A DNA stretch of 64,000 nucleotides, from positions 392,375 through 456,374 of the forward strand of contig NZ_FMZS01000007.1 in NCBI RefSeq assembly GCF_900101265.1, given 5' to 3'. Positions 42,902 to 51,855 of this stretch are shown here, in pieces. Position 1 is the stretch's first letter. Each line of letters begins with the position of its first letter. Made by a program: the position numbers and the translations under genes. The DNA comes from Massilia sp. PDC64 (GTDB taxonomy: Bacteria > Pseudomonadota > Gammaproteobacteria > Burkholderiales > Burkholderiaceae_D). A model generated the notes under the pieces. It ran no database searches. It was not told where the DNA came from and saw only the letters and a program-made list of their open reading frames with translations.

Positions 42902-43153
42902 TCAGGCGTCGGGCAGGACGACGTTGACGTCGAGCACTTCCAGGTTGCCCTGGCGATCGAGGGAAATCTTGATGTCCTCGGCGTTGACCTTGGTGTACTT
43001 GGAGATCACTTCGATCAGCTCGCGGTGCAGGGCGGGCAGGAAATCCGGGCCGCCACGGCCGCTGCGTTCGCGGGCGATGATGATCTGCAGCCTTTCCTTG
43101 GCCGCCGTCGCGCTTTTCTGATTCTTGGGAAACAGGAATGAGAGCAGGGGCAT
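42902..43153 (-). CDS. minE: cell division topological specificity factor
   Basis: An 83-residue protein that drives MinD off the membrane and so sets up pole-to-pole oscillation. The N-terminal membrane-targeting stretch MPLLSFLFPK, the anti-MinCD region AKERLQIIIARERSG and the C-terminal dimerisation strand NLEVLDVNVVLP are clear. It starts one base after minD. Confidence 0.95.
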   Translation of the reverse strand: MPLLSFLFPKNQKSATAAKERLQIIIARERSGRGGPDFLPALHRELIEVISKYTKVNAEDIKISLDRQGNLEVLDVNVVLPDA

Positions 43154-43154
43154 G

Positions 43155-43970
43155 TCACTTCGCTCCGAACAAACGCTGCAGGAAGCCCGGCTTCTCGTAG
43201 TTGGTGAAGCGCAGCGGGACGTCTTCGCCCAGGAAGCGGGCCACGACGTCCTGGTAGGCCTGGGCCACGTCCGTATCCTTGAAGTGAATGGCCGGATTGC
43301 CCTGGTTCGAGGCGTGCAGCACGGCTTCCGATTCCGGAATGATGCCGAGCAGGGGGATGCGCAGGATTTCCTGCACGTCCTGGTACGACAGCATTTCGTC
43401 GTTTTCCACGCGGCGCGGCGAGTAGCGGGTGATCAGCAGGTGTTCCTTGACCGGTTCGCCGCCGCTCTGGGCGCGGCGCGACTTGGCCTGCAGAATGCCG
43501 AGGATGCGGTCGGAGTCGCGCACGGACGAGACTTCCGGGTTGGTGACGATCAGCGCCTCGTCGGCGAACGTCAGCGCCATCAGGGCGCCGTGCTCGATGC
43601 CGGCCGGCGAGTCGCAGATGATGAACTCGAAGTCCATCTTGACCAGTTCGTTCAGCACCTGCTCGACGCCTTCTTCCGTCAGCGCGTCCTTGTCGCGGGT
43701 CTGCGAGGCCGGCAGGATGAACAGGTTGTCGCAGTGCTTGTCCTTGATCAGGGCCTGGGTCAGGCTCGCTTCGCCGTTGATGACGTTGATCAGGTCGTAG
43801 ACGACACGGCGCTCGCAACCCATGATCAGATCGAGGTTGCGCAGGCCGACGTCGAAGTCGATGACGGCAGTCTTGTGGCCGCGCAGCGCGAGGCCAGTCG
43901 AGAAGCTTGCGCTCGAAGTGGTCTTGCCCACACCGCCCTTACCGGACGTTACAACGATAATTCTTGCCAT
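43155..43970 (-). CDS. minD: septum site-determining ATPase MinD
   Basis: A 271-residue ParA-type ATPase that recruits MinC to the membrane. The deviant Walker A is TSGKGGVGKTT, switch segments are AVIDFDVGLRNLD and ICDSPAGIEHGA, and the C-terminal amphipathic helix is PGFLQRLFGAK. The middle gene of minCDE. Confidence 0.97.
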   Translation of the reverse strand: MARIIVVTSGKGGVGKTTSSASFSTGLALRGHKTAVIDFDVGLRNLDLIMGCERRVVYDLINVINGEASLTQALIKDKHCDNLFILPASQTRDKDALTEEGVEQVLNELVKMDFEFIICDSPAGIEHGALMALTFADEALIVTNPEVSSVRDSDRILGILQAKSRRAQSGGEPVKEHLLITRYSPRRVENDEMLSYQDVQEILRIPLLGIIPESEAVLHASNQGNPAIHFKDTDVAQAYQDVVARFLGEDVPLRFTNYEKPGFLQRLFGAK

Positions 43971-44024
43971 GAAAAAATTGTGTCCTTTTCAGTATCTGGT
44001 CAGTGCTGGTACAGGGGGCGCGCC

Positions 44025-44813
44025 TTAATTGCGGGTCGCCGAACCCAGCGATGATATATCGATTCGGTCGCCGACCAAACGGATTTGTGCCGGCTGGCGC
44101 GCGACCTCTGCAGGGAAACCTTCGTCGAACGTGCGGTAAACGCCCGCGATCGACACCAGTTCGGGCTGCAACTGCAGCGCGAAGATGCGCGCACCCGCAT
44201 TTCCGGACGCACCCGCCAGCGCGCGGCCGTGCAGCGGCGCGTACACGTGGATACTGCCGTCGGCGATGAGCTCGGCGCCATTGTTCACGACGGCGGTCAC
44301 GATCAGGTCGGTGCCGCGCGCATAGATGCGCTGGCCGGCGCGGACCGGCGTGTCGACGATCATGGCATGGACTGGTGCCGGGGCCGGGGCAGGCGCGGCC
44401 GATGGCGCGGGGGTGGGCGCTGCCGCTTCGGCCGGCGCGGCCGGGGCCGCGGGCATCTCCCGTTCGCGGCCGGCGCTCGTCGAGAGGCCGCTGGTGCCGT
44501 CGTCCAGGAACAGGTCGTGGGCGCGGATCACGTCGTGCAGCGCGGCCGGCGCGCCGCGCACGGCGACGGCGTTCAGACGGTACTTCCGGAGCAGCGCGAC
44601 CAGCGCCTCCCAGTCGATGTGCGCGGCGTCGTCGGCGATGCCGGCGACGTCGATGACGGCGAATTCATCCTCGAAGAAATCCGAGACACCCCCGGTCATC
44701 TGCTTCAGCGCGGCGTCGATCGCGATCGGATCGGCCGAGTGCAGGATGGTCGAAATGGCCACGACCGTGGAGATCTTGATTTCGATGGGCAGGGAGCTCG
44801 AGCTTTTGGGCAT
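44025..44813 (-). CDS. minC: septum site-determining protein MinC
   Basis: A 262-residue FtsZ inhibitor. The N-terminal FtsZ-binding domain (about 1-110) leads to a long Ala/Pro linker (about 118-150) and the C-terminal beta-helix domain with VRAGQRIYARGTDLIVTAVVNNGAELIADGSIHVYAPLHGRALAGA (about 155-205), which binds MinD. The linker is longer than in E. coli. It heads minCDE; 54 bases separate it from minD. Confidence 0.95.
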   Translation of the reverse strand: MPKSSSSLPIEIKISTVVAISTILHSADPIAIDAALKQMTGGVSDFFEDEFAVIDVAGIADDAAHIDWEALVALLRKYRLNAVAVRGAPAALHDVIRAHDLFLDDGTSGLSTSAGREREMPAAPAAPAEAAAPTPAPSAAPAPAPAPVHAMIVDTPVRAGQRIYARGTDLIVTAVVNNGAELIADGSIHVYAPLHGRALAGASGNAGARIFALQLQPELVSIAGVYRTFDEGFPAEVARQPAQIRLVGDRIDISSLGSATRN

Positions 44814-44949
44814 AAATCAATGTGGTTGGCTTAGCCCGTGCATTCTACTGTGAAATTTCACTCAAAGGAAAAGGGTTTTGGCCAAGGTTTGGATGACCGG
44901 AAACTCCTGTTTCCTGAACAAAAATAATGTCTGATAAAGATGCTCAGCC

Positions 44950-45015
44950 TTAAGCAAAATCAATAAAAAGGCTGTTTTTTCCGATGAATAAGCTGATAAG
45001 ATTGATTTTGCTTAA
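44950..45015. repeat. 15-bp perfect inverted repeat in the minC-phaA gap
   Basis: TTAAGCAAAATCAAT (44950-44964) is matched by ATTGATTTTGCTTAA (45001-45015) with a 36-nt spacer. The arms are AT-rich and could extrude as a cruciform or bind a dimeric regulator. Confidence 0.6.
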
Positions 45016-45165
45016 ACAAGATTTAAGCGAGGTCACTAATATTGTTGGCTTTCTGTCCAAGCCTGAGCGGAGATTGTGATTCCTCAAGCGCGCGTTGTGC
45101 TGGTGTTCGATTCTTCCAGGCCTGGCCAGAAAAAGGCCGACAGCAGGGCTGTCCACTCATTGAAC

Positions 45166-45184
45166 CCCGGCCGCTGGGGCCGGG
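45166..45184 (+). promoter_or_regulatory. GC-rich leader hairpin before phaA
   Basis: CCCGGCC pairs with GGCCGGG around five bases and ends seven bases before the CCGGAG ribosome site. It may stabilise the message or tune translation of phaA. Confidence 0.4.
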
Positions 45185-45199
45185 ATACCGGAGATTGAT

Positions 45200-46375
45200 A
45201 TGGAAGATGTCGTAATCGTGGCCGCCGGCCGTACTGCAATCGGCAAGTTCGGTGGCACGCTCTCAAAAATTCCGGCTGCCGAGCTAGGCGCCCAGGTCAT
45301 CAAGCACCTGCTGACGAAGACCGGCATCGATCCGGCCGCGGTCAGCGAAGTCATCATGGGGCAGGTCCTCACGGCCGGCGTCGGCCAGAACCCGGCCCGC
45401 CAGGCTGTCATCAAGGGCGGCCTGCCGGACAAGGTTCCGGCCTTCACCCTGAACATGGTGTGCGGCTCCGGCCTGCGCGCCACCCACCTGGCGGCCCAGG
45501 CCATCAAGTGCGGCGACGCCTCGATCGTCATCGCCGGCGGCCAGGAAAACATGAGCGCCTCGCCGCACGTGCTGAACGGTTCGCGCGACGGTTTCCGCAT
45601 GGGCGATGCCAAGCTGACCGACACGATGATCGTCGACGGCCTGTGGGACGTCTACAACCAGTACCACATGGGTGTGACGGCCGAGAATGTCGCGCGCAAG
45701 TACGAGATCTCGCGTCAGGAACAGGACGAATTCGCGCTGCAGTCGCAGCTGAAGGCCGAGGCCGCGCAAAAGGCCGGCAAGTTCAAGGACGAGATCATCC
45801 CGATCGAGATCGCCTCCAAGAAGGGCACCACCGTGTTCGATACCGACGAGTATCCGAAGCACGGCGCCACGCTGGAAGGTCTCGCGAGCCTGCGTCCGGC
45901 TTTCAATAAAGAGGGCACCGTCACCGCCGGCAACGCCTCCGGCCTGAACGACGGCGCCGCCGCCGTGATCATGATGTCGGCCTCGAAGGCCAAGGAACTG
46001 GGCCTGACCCCGCTGGCCCGCATCAAGGCCTATTCGTCGGCCGGCCTGGACCCGGCCATCATGGGCATGGGCCCGGTCGACGCCGCCCGCCAGGCACTGG
46101 AACGCGCCGGCTGGACGCACGAAGAAGTCGACCTGATGGAAATCAACGAAGCCTTCGCCGCCCAGGCCGTTGCCGTCAACAAGCAGATGGGCTGGGATAC
46201 GTCGAAGATCAACGTCAACGGCGGCGCGATCGCGCTGGGCCACCCGATCGGCGCCTCGGGCGCGCGCGTGCTGGTGACCCTGCTGCACGAAATGATCCGC
46301 CGCGACGCCAAGAAGGGCCTGGCCGCGCTGTGCATCGGCGGCGGCATGGGCGTGGCGCTGGCAGTCGAGCGCTGA
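45200..46375 (+). CDS. phaA: acetyl-CoA acetyltransferase (beta-ketothiolase)
   Basis: A 391-residue thiolase that condenses two acetyl-CoA to acetoacetyl-CoA, the first PHB step. Active-site Cys88 lies in NMVCGSGL, the histidine in ALGHPIGASGAR (near 347) and the second cysteine in CIGGGMG (near 377). The following phaB-like gene supports a role in PHB rather than fatty-acid breakdown. phaC is not in the window. Confidence 0.95.
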   Translation: MEDVVIVAAGRTAIGKFGGTLSKIPAAELGAQVIKHLLTKTGIDPAAVSEVIMGQVLTAGVGQNPARQAVIKGGLPDKVPAFTLNMVCGSGLRATHLAAQAIKCGDASIVIAGGQENMSASPHVLNGSRDGFRMGDAKLTDTMIVDGLWDVYNQYHMGVTAENVARKYEISRQEQDEFALQSQLKAEAAQKAGKFKDEIIPIEIASKKGTTVFDTDEYPKHGATLEGLASLRPAFNKEGTVTAGNASGLNDGAAAVIMMSASKAKELGLTPLARIKAYSSAGLDPAIMGMGPVDAARQALERAGWTHEEVDLMEINEAFAAQAVAVNKQMGWDTSKINVNGGAIALGHPIGASGARVLVTLLHEMIRRDAKKGLAALCIGGGMGVALAVER

Positions 46376-46385
46376 AAGTAAATCC

Positions 46386-46413
46386 CGCACGGCGCCACGG
46401 AGGGCGCCGTGCG
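46386..46413. other. 11-bp hairpin between phaA and phaB
   Basis: CGCACGGCGCC pairs perfectly with GGCGCCGTGCG around six bases. No T tract follows. It could be an attenuator or an mRNA stabiliser that sets the phaA:phaB ratio. Confidence 0.55.
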
Positions 46414-46460
46414 TTCGTAGTCAACAGGTGTAAGCAATAAGCGAAAAACAGGAGAAGACG

Positions 46461-47201
46461 ATGGCTAGAGTGGCATTAGTGACCGGCGGCATGGGCGGCC
46501 TGGGTGAAGCGATCTGCATCAAACTGGCGGCGCTCGGCTACAAGGTCGTGACGACGTACTCGCCGGGCAGCAAGAAAGCGGAGGGCTGGCTTGCTGCGAT
46601 GCGCGAGCAGGGCCACGACTTCAAGGCGTATGAATGCGACGTGTCCGATTACGACTCCGCCCAGGCCTGCGTGGCCAAGGTCGTGCAGGAAGTCGGTCCC
46701 GTCGACGTGCTGGTCAACAACGCGGGTATCACGCGCGACATGACCTTCAAGAAGATGGACAAGGTCAATTGGGATGCGGTCATGAAGACCAACCTGGATT
46801 CCGTGTTCAACATGACCAAGCCCGTCGCCGACGGCATGGTCGAGCGCGGCTGGGGTCGCATCATCAACATCTCGTCGGTCAACGGCCAGAAGGGCGCGTT
46901 CGGCCAGACCAACTACTCGGCGGCCAAGGCCGGCATCCACGGCTTCACGAAGGCCCTGGCGCTGGAAGTGGCGCGCAAGGGCGTCACCGTGAACACCATC
47001 TCGCCGGGCTACATCGGCACCAAGATGGTCACCGACATCCCGGCCGAAGTGCTGGAAACGAAGATCCTGCCGCAGATCCCGATGGGCCGCCTGGGCAAGC
47101 CGGAAGAAGTGGCCGGCCTGGTCGCCTATCTTGCTTCGGACGAGGCAGCGTTCGTCACCGGCGCCAACATCGCCATCAACGGCGGCCAGCACATGCAGTA
47201 A
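46461..47201 (+). CDS. phaB: acetoacetyl-CoA reductase
   Basis: A 246-residue short-chain dehydrogenase that reduces acetoacetyl-CoA to (R)-3-hydroxybutyryl-CoA with NADPH. Cofactor loop TGGMGGLGEAIC, NNAGITRD, catalytic Ser in INISSVNGQKGAFGQTNYSAAKAG with Tyr and Lys, and the C-terminal VTGANIAINGGQHM fit PhaB closely. AGGAG precedes the ATG. It is followed by a strong terminator. Confidence 0.95.
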   Translation: MARVALVTGGMGGLGEAICIKLAALGYKVVTTYSPGSKKAEGWLAAMREQGHDFKAYECDVSDYDSAQACVAKVVQEVGPVDVLVNNAGITRDMTFKKMDKVNWDAVMKTNLDSVFNMTKPVADGMVERGWGRIINISSVNGQKGAFGQTNYSAAKAGIHGFTKALALEVARKGVTVNTISPGYIGTKMVTDIPAEVLETKILPQIPMGRLGKPEEVAGLVAYLASDEAAFVTGANIAINGGQHMQ

Positions 47202-47224
47202 GCGGGTACCGCCTGCACGCAGCG

Positions 47225-47248
47225 ACACCGCCTCCGGGCGGTGTTTTT
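47225..47248 (+). terminator. intrinsic terminator after phaB
   Basis: ACACCGCC-TCCG-GGCGGTGT runs into TTTT. A strong Rho-independent terminator that closes the phaA-phaB unit. Confidence 0.9.
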
Positions 47249-47262
47249 CATTCGGAGCACCC

Positions 47263-47994
47263 ATGCCGCCGTTGACCGCCAAGCCCTACCTGCGTTCCGT
47301 CCAGGTCGACCCGCAGGCCGACATCGACTTCGACCGCTATCCGTTCACCATTCCCGCCGTGCGCGACCTGGGCGTGCTCGAGCCGCATCCCGACGTCACC
47401 TTTTTCGTCGGCGAGAACGGTGCGGGCAAGTCGACCGTGCTGGAAGCGATCGCGGTGGCGCTGGGACTGCCGGCGGAGGGCGGCACGAAGAACGTGCATC
47501 GGCAGCAGCAGGAGGTGTCGCCCCTGCATCGGCTGCTGCGCGTGGCCAAGGGCTGGCGCTGGCCCCGCAACAGTTACTTCCTGCGCGCGGAAAGCCTGTT
47601 CAACGTGTTCACGTATCTCGACGATCTCGGCCCCGATCCGCTCGGACGCCCTTCGCTGCACACGCGCTCGCACGGCGAAGCCTTCATGGCCGTGCTGCAG
47701 GATTTCAAAGGCGAAGGCTTTTACCTGCTGGACGAACCCGAAGCGGCATTGTCCCCGAACCGCCAGCTGGCCGCGCTGGCCGTCATCGACGGGCTCGTGA
47801 AGCAGGGGGCCCAGTTCATCATCGCGACGCATTCGCCTATCCTGCTCGCGTACCCGCGCGCGAAGATCCTCAGCTTCGACGGCACGGGCATCGCGGAGAT
47901 CAGCTACGAAGATACGGAACACTACGCCGTCACGCGCGACTTCCTGAACCACTATCCGCGCCGCCTCGAACAACTGCTGGACGATGCCGACTAG
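47263..47994 (+). CDS. AAA-type ATPase, stand-alone ABC/SMC-like
   Basis: A 243-residue ATPase with Walker A FFVGENGAGKST (near 50) and Walker B FYLLDEPEAALSPNRQL (near 160), followed by ATHSPILLAYP. It belongs to the ATPases that contact DNA or act with nucleases, but no partner gene is adjacent. The middle segment ESLFNVFTYLD is common in predicted bacterial ATPases of this type. The function is unknown. Confidence 0.8.
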   Translation: MPPLTAKPYLRSVQVDPQADIDFDRYPFTIPAVRDLGVLEPHPDVTFFVGENGAGKSTVLEAIAVALGLPAEGGTKNVHRQQQEVSPLHRLLRVAKGWRWPRNSYFLRAESLFNVFTYLDDLGPDPLGRPSLHTRSHGEAFMAVLQDFKGEGFYLLDEPEAALSPNRQLAALAVIDGLVKQGAQFIIATHSPILLAYPRAKILSFDGTGIAEISYEDTEHYAVTRDFLNHYPRRLEQLLDDAD

Positions 47995-48070
47995 CCCGCG
48001 CGCCGTGGTGGAGTGCATATGGCGTATCCTCGTCCCGACGGCCGCCGCCGGGCGCGCGTGGGAACAATGA

Positions 48071-48457
48071 ATGATCGATGCTGAACAAGTGAAGGCCGTG
48101 GTGCGCCTGCCGGCACCGCAGCGCTATGAATATTTCGTCAAGCGGGTGGCCGCGTCGGGCACCGTGTGGGGCCTGTACCGCAACGGCTGGGCGCTGGCGA
48201 AGAAGGATGATGGTACGCTCGTGTTCGCGATGTGGCCGGACGAGGAATTCGCCCGGCTGTGCGCGGAATTCGAGTGGGAAGGCTACGAACCGCAGGCGTT
48301 TGCGCTGGACGAGCTGTTGTCCGAGCTGCTGCCCCAGCTGCAGCAGGACGGCCTCGTGCCCGGCATCTTCCGCACGCCCGGTTCGAAAGGCGTGATGCCC
48401 ACGCCGGGCCTCCTGCGCGTCGACCTCGAGGACGAGTTGCGAAGGGAAACACCATGA
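48071..48457 (+). CDS. DUF2750 domain protein
   Basis: A 128-residue soluble protein with DUF2750 marks: RYEYFVKRVAASGTVWGLY, LVFAMWPDEEFARLC and YEPQAFALDELLSELLP. The function is unknown; members are related to Imm-type or SMI1-like immunity folds in some annotations, which I cannot confirm here. Its stop overlaps the next ATG by four bases. Confidence 0.82.
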   Translation: MIDAEQVKAVVRLPAPQRYEYFVKRVAASGTVWGLYRNGWALAKKDDGTLVFAMWPDEEFARLCAEFEWEGYEPQAFALDELLSELLPQLQQDGLVPGIFRTPGSKGVMPTPGLLRVDLEDELRRETP

Positions 48458-49773
48458 ATGCATTGCCGCACGGTGCGCTGGCCTTGTCCAGCCTGGAAGA
48501 ACAGATGCTGCAGCCCGGCGTGAAGGGCTTGCCGTTGACGGCGCCGCTGCGCCAGGGCGCGATCGGCGTGCAGGGCTGGAACGTGCTGCATGGCGACACG
48601 AGCTACCCCGTCGCCGTGCTGAAAACGTCCGCGCTGCGCCACAACCTCGAATGGATGCGCGATTTCTGCGCGCGCCACGGCGTGCGCATCGCGCCGCACG
48701 GCAAGACGACGATGTGTCCGCAGCTGTTCGGCGCCCAGCTGGCCAATGGCGCCTGGGGCATCACGCTGGCGAACGCCGTGCAGGTGCGGGTGGCGCACCG
48801 CTTCGGCGTGCGCCGCGTGCTCGTCGCGAACCAGCTCGTCGCGCGCAGCGACGTGCGCATGGTGCTGCAACTGCTGCACGAGGATCCGGGCTTCGAATGC
48901 GTCGTGCTGGCCGACTCGCTCGCGGGCGTCGCGCGCCTGTCCGAGGAAGTCGAAGCGCATCCGCTCACACGGCCCTTGTCCGTCCTGGTCGAACTGGGCC
49001 TGTCGGGCAAGCGCGCCGGCTGCCGCACGCCGGAGGAAGCGCTGACGGTAGCACGCGCCATCGAACGGGCGCCGGGCCTCGTGCTGGCCGGCTTCGAAGG
49101 CTATGAAGGCTTGCTCGTGTCGGACGATCATGAAGCCGACCTGCGCGCCGTGTCGAACTTCGTCGGGCGCCTGTGCGCGCTCGTGCGCGAGGCCGACGAC
49201 GAAGGCCTGTTCGGCACGCGCGAGATCCTCGTGACGGCGGGCGGTTCGTCGTACTTCGACCTCGTCGCGCGCGGCTTCCAGGAACTGCACGGGCTGTCGC
49301 GGCCTCTGGTCTCCGTGCTGCGCAGCGGCTGCTACCTGACGAGCGACCACGGCATGTACCAGCGTCACATCGAACAGCTCGACGCGCGCGAAGGGACGCC
49401 GGCGGGCGAGGGCCTGCGGCCGGCGCTGGAGATCTGGAGCGTCGTGCAGTCGCGTCCCGAGCCGGGGCTCGCGATCCTCACGATGGGCAAGCGCGACGCG
49501 TCGCACGACGCCGGCCTGCCGGTGCCGCTGTGGCACCACCGTCCGGGCCCCGGCGCCGCGCACGCGCTGCCGGCGGACTGCGAGATCGCCAAGATGAACG
49601 ACCAGCACGCGTACCTGCGCCTGCCGGAAGGTCCCGTGCGCGAGATGCTCGCGGTGGGCGACCTGGTCGGTTGCGGCATCTCGCATCCGTGCACGACGTT
49701 CGACCGCTGGCCGCTGCTGCTGGCCGTGGACGACGACTACGCGGTGCGCTTCGCGCTCAACACTTTCTTCTAG
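48454..49773 (+). CDS. PLP-dependent amino acid deaminase (D-serine/D-threonine type)
   Basis: A 439-residue fold-type III PLP enzyme of the DSD1/D-threonine aldolase family. The pyridoxal lysine lies in IAPHGKTTMCPQLF (near 89), the TIM-barrel domain includes VLVELGLSGKRAGCR, and the C-terminal beta domain ends with a metal-binding GCGISHPCTTFDRW. It would deaminate or cleave D-amino acids. It overlaps the DUF2750 gene, so the two are coupled. Confidence 0.85.
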   Translation: MNALPHGALALSSLEEQMLQPGVKGLPLTAPLRQGAIGVQGWNVLHGDTSYPVAVLKTSALRHNLEWMRDFCARHGVRIAPHGKTTMCPQLFGAQLANGAWGITLANAVQVRVAHRFGVRRVLVANQLVARSDVRMVLQLLHEDPGFECVVLADSLAGVARLSEEVEAHPLTRPLSVLVELGLSGKRAGCRTPEEALTVARAIERAPGLVLAGFEGYEGLLVSDDHEADLRAVSNFVGRLCALVREADDEGLFGTREILVTAGGSSYFDLVARGFQELHGLSRPLVSVLRSGCYLTSDHGMYQRHIEQLDAREGTPAGEGLRPALEIWSVVQSRPEPGLAILTMGKRDASHDAGLPVPLWHHRPGPGAAHALPADCEIAKMNDQHAYLRLPEGPVREMLAVGDLVGCGISHPCTTFDRWPLLLAVDDDYAVRFALNTFF

Positions 49774-49824
49774 AATGGCCGGGCGGTACGCTACAATCGG
49801 TTGTCGTTTTTTCGCTGACCGATC

Positions 49825-50781
49825 ATGCCTGCCACCCCGCCGTCGCTGTTCCCGCCCATCCTCCCGAACCGTCATGGCATGCTGGCCGTGGACGACCTGC
49901 ACACGATTTATTGGGAAGAGGTGGGTAACCCGAACGGCATCCCCGTCGTGTTCCTGCACGGCGGTCCGGGCGCGGGCCTGTCGCCGCAGCACCGCCGCTT
50001 CTTCGACCCGAGCGCCTATCGCGTGATCCTGTTCGACCAGCGCGGCGCCGGCAAGTCGACGCCGCTGGGCGAATGGCGCAACAACACGACGCAGCTGCTC
50101 ATCGAGGACATCGAACGCCTGCGCACCATGTTCGGCATCGAGCGCTGGCTCGTGTTCGGCGGCTCGTGGGGCTCGACCCTGGCGCTGGCCTACGGGCAGG
50201 CGCACCCGGAGCGCTGCCTCGGCTTCGTCCTGCGCGGGATCTTCCTGTGCACGCCGGCCGAGATCGAATTCTTCCTGTACGGCGTACAGTGGTTCTATCC
50301 GGAGCTGTACGACGAATTCATCGCGCCCATTCCCGTCGAGGAACGGGGCGATCTGCTGAAGGCCTACACGAAGCGCCTGCTGTGCGACGATCCGCAGCAG
50401 TACTGGCCCGCCGCGCGCGCGTGGAGCCGCTTCGAGGGCCGCCGCGTGTTCCTGTTGCCGCAGGAAGAAGAGCACGCGTCCGACACGCTCGACCTGGGCG
50501 TGGGCCGGCTGGAATCGCACTACATGGCGCACGGCGGCTTCCTCGAACCGGACCAGCTGCTGCGCGACGTCGGCCGCATTTCCCACCTGCCGGCCGTGAT
50601 CGTGCAGGGCCGCTACGACGTGATCTGCCCGCCGCTGTCCGCGTACCGCCTGCACCAGGCCTGGGCCGGATCGCGCCTGCGCATGATCCCGGACGCCGGC
50701 CACGGCGCGCTGGAAGCGGGCATCGCCCGCGCCCTCGTCGCCGCGACGGAACAGTTCAAGCGGCACGGCCGTTTCGATTGA
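49825..50781 (+). CDS. pip: proline iminopeptidase (S33)
   Basis: A 318-residue alpha/beta hydrolase that releases N-terminal proline. HGGPGAG oxyanion segment (near 46), FDQRGAGKS, nucleophile elbow GGSWGSTLAL (Ser near 113), Asp in VQGRYDVICPP and His in DAGHGAL are all present. It probably works in peptide turnover together with PepP at 5-7 kb. Confidence 0.93.
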   Translation: MPATPPSLFPPILPNRHGMLAVDDLHTIYWEEVGNPNGIPVVFLHGGPGAGLSPQHRRFFDPSAYRVILFDQRGAGKSTPLGEWRNNTTQLLIEDIERLRTMFGIERWLVFGGSWGSTLALAYGQAHPERCLGFVLRGIFLCTPAEIEFFLYGVQWFYPELYDEFIAPIPVEERGDLLKAYTKRLLCDDPQQYWPAARAWSRFEGRRVFLLPQEEEHASDTLDLGVGRLESHYMAHGGFLEPDQLLRDVGRISHLPAVIVQGRYDVICPPLSAYRLHQAWAGSRLRMIPDAGHGALEAGIARALVAATEQFKRHGRFD

Positions 50782-50857
50782 AACGGTGTTAATCCGGACA
50801 GAGGCCGCCGCCTGCTACACTGTCCCCAGCTTCTTACAATAACGACAAGCTACCCGC

Positions 50858-51328
50858 ATGAATATCCAGACCAACGACATCGGCCATGTCATCCAGCTGT
50901 CGATCGCGCCCGTGTTCCTGCTGACCGGCGTGGCGACCAAGCTGACGGTACTGATGAACCGCCTCGCGCGCATCATCGACCGTACCCGCGACCTCAAGAT
51001 CGAACTGCGCAAGGGACCGGATCCGGATTGCAGCGAGGAGCTCGACGTGTTGTACCAGCGCTGGCAGCTGATCAATTATGCGATCACGGCCAGCACCGGC
51101 TGCGGCTTCCTGATCTGCGTGGTGATCGCCTGCCTGTTCCTCGGCGATACCACCAACCTGCCGCTGGACCGCTACATCGCCGGCATGTTCGTGGCGGCCA
51201 TGGTCGCCCTGATTGCCAGCTTCATTTTCCTGCTGCGCGAAGTGTCCGTCTCGTTCCGCTACATGCGCATCCACCGCCACGACGCTCCGTCCCGGCTAGA
51301 CTCCACGAATCGAGACCATCATGCATGA
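50858..51328 (+). CDS. DUF2721 membrane protein
   Basis: A 156-residue protein with three hydrophobic segments. The N-terminal IQLSIAPVFLLTGVATKLTVLMNRLARIIDR and the later VAAMVALIASFIFLLREV fit DUF2721. No function is known. It overlaps the next gene by eight bases. Confidence 0.85.
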   Translation: MNIQTNDIGHVIQLSIAPVFLLTGVATKLTVLMNRLARIIDRTRDLKIELRKGPDPDCSEELDVLYQRWQLINYAITASTGCGFLICVVIACLFLGDTTNLPLDRYIAGMFVAAMVALIASFIFLLREVSVSFRYMRIHRHDAPSRLDSTNRDHHA

Positions 51329-51776
51329 CTATCAACGTCCCCCCACCCTGCACCGCTACGGCCTGCGCGCCGAGCTGGAACTGGCGCTGTCCACCGGCCA
51401 GTTCAAGCTCCAGCCCGAAAACGGCTTCCTGACCCTGTCGTTCTCGACGGCCTGGAACAAGGGCCTGTTCGACGTCCTCGGCCCGGCCGACAGCTGCCTC
51501 GTCATCCACAACACGGAAGAATTCGGCGAGCGCCTGCACCGCGCCGTCCAGCGCACCCTGCCCAACTGGGCCGGCATCGACGGGCAGGTCGAATACGGCA
51601 TCCGCTCGCGCCTGGGCTCGGCCTTTTCGCGTCCCATCGCCGATGCGCGCGAGAAGGAATGGAAATTCGCGTGGCGCTCGATGGCGCCGCACACGAGCCT
51701 GAATCCCGTCACGGTGCGCATCGGCAGCATCGAGCAGTTCGCCGAATTGCGCACGCCGGAGAGTTATCCGGCGTAA
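51321..51776 (+). CDS. conserved hypothetical protein, 151 residues
   Basis: I do not recognise the family. It is a soluble protein, rich in aromatic and basic residues, without cysteine motif or signal peptide. HNTEEFGERLHRAV and ADAREKEWKFAWRSMAPH are the most distinct stretches. It overlaps the DUF2721 gene and is probably expressed with it. Confidence 0.65.
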   Translation: MHDYQRPPTLHRYGLRAELELALSTGQFKLQPENGFLTLSFSTAWNKGLFDVLGPADSCLVIHNTEEFGERLHRAVQRTLPNWAGIDGQVEYGIRSRLGSAFSRPIADAREKEWKFAWRSMAPHTSLNPVTVRIGSIEQFAELRTPESYPA

Positions 51777-51815
51777 TCCGTACGCTGCTTGCGATTAGAA
51801 CCACGGCTCGACGAA

Positions 51816-51836
51816 ATCCCGGTGTAATGCCGGGAT
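51816..51836. other. hairpin before fadH
   Basis: ATCCCGG and CCGGGAT pair around TGTAATG, 19 bases before the ATG of fadH. It may be an operator or a leader stem; no T tract follows. Confidence 0.4.
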
Positions 51837-51855
51837 CATCACTATCGTCGTGCCC

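Larger units (their letters stand above)
44814..45199. other. 386-bp AT-rich gap between minC and phaA
   Basis: No credible gene; a 68-codon minus-strand frame at 44950-45156 has no ribosome site or family signal. The region is much richer in A+T than its surroundings. It contains a perfect 15-bp inverted repeat (44950-45015) and a GC-rich hairpin just before the phaA ribosome site (45166-45184). It should carry the promoters of both divergent units. Confidence 0.7.

Noticed and set aside
44950..45156. 68-codon minus-strand ORF in the minC-phaA gap
   Set aside because: No ribosome site, no motif, and it runs through the inverted repeat.
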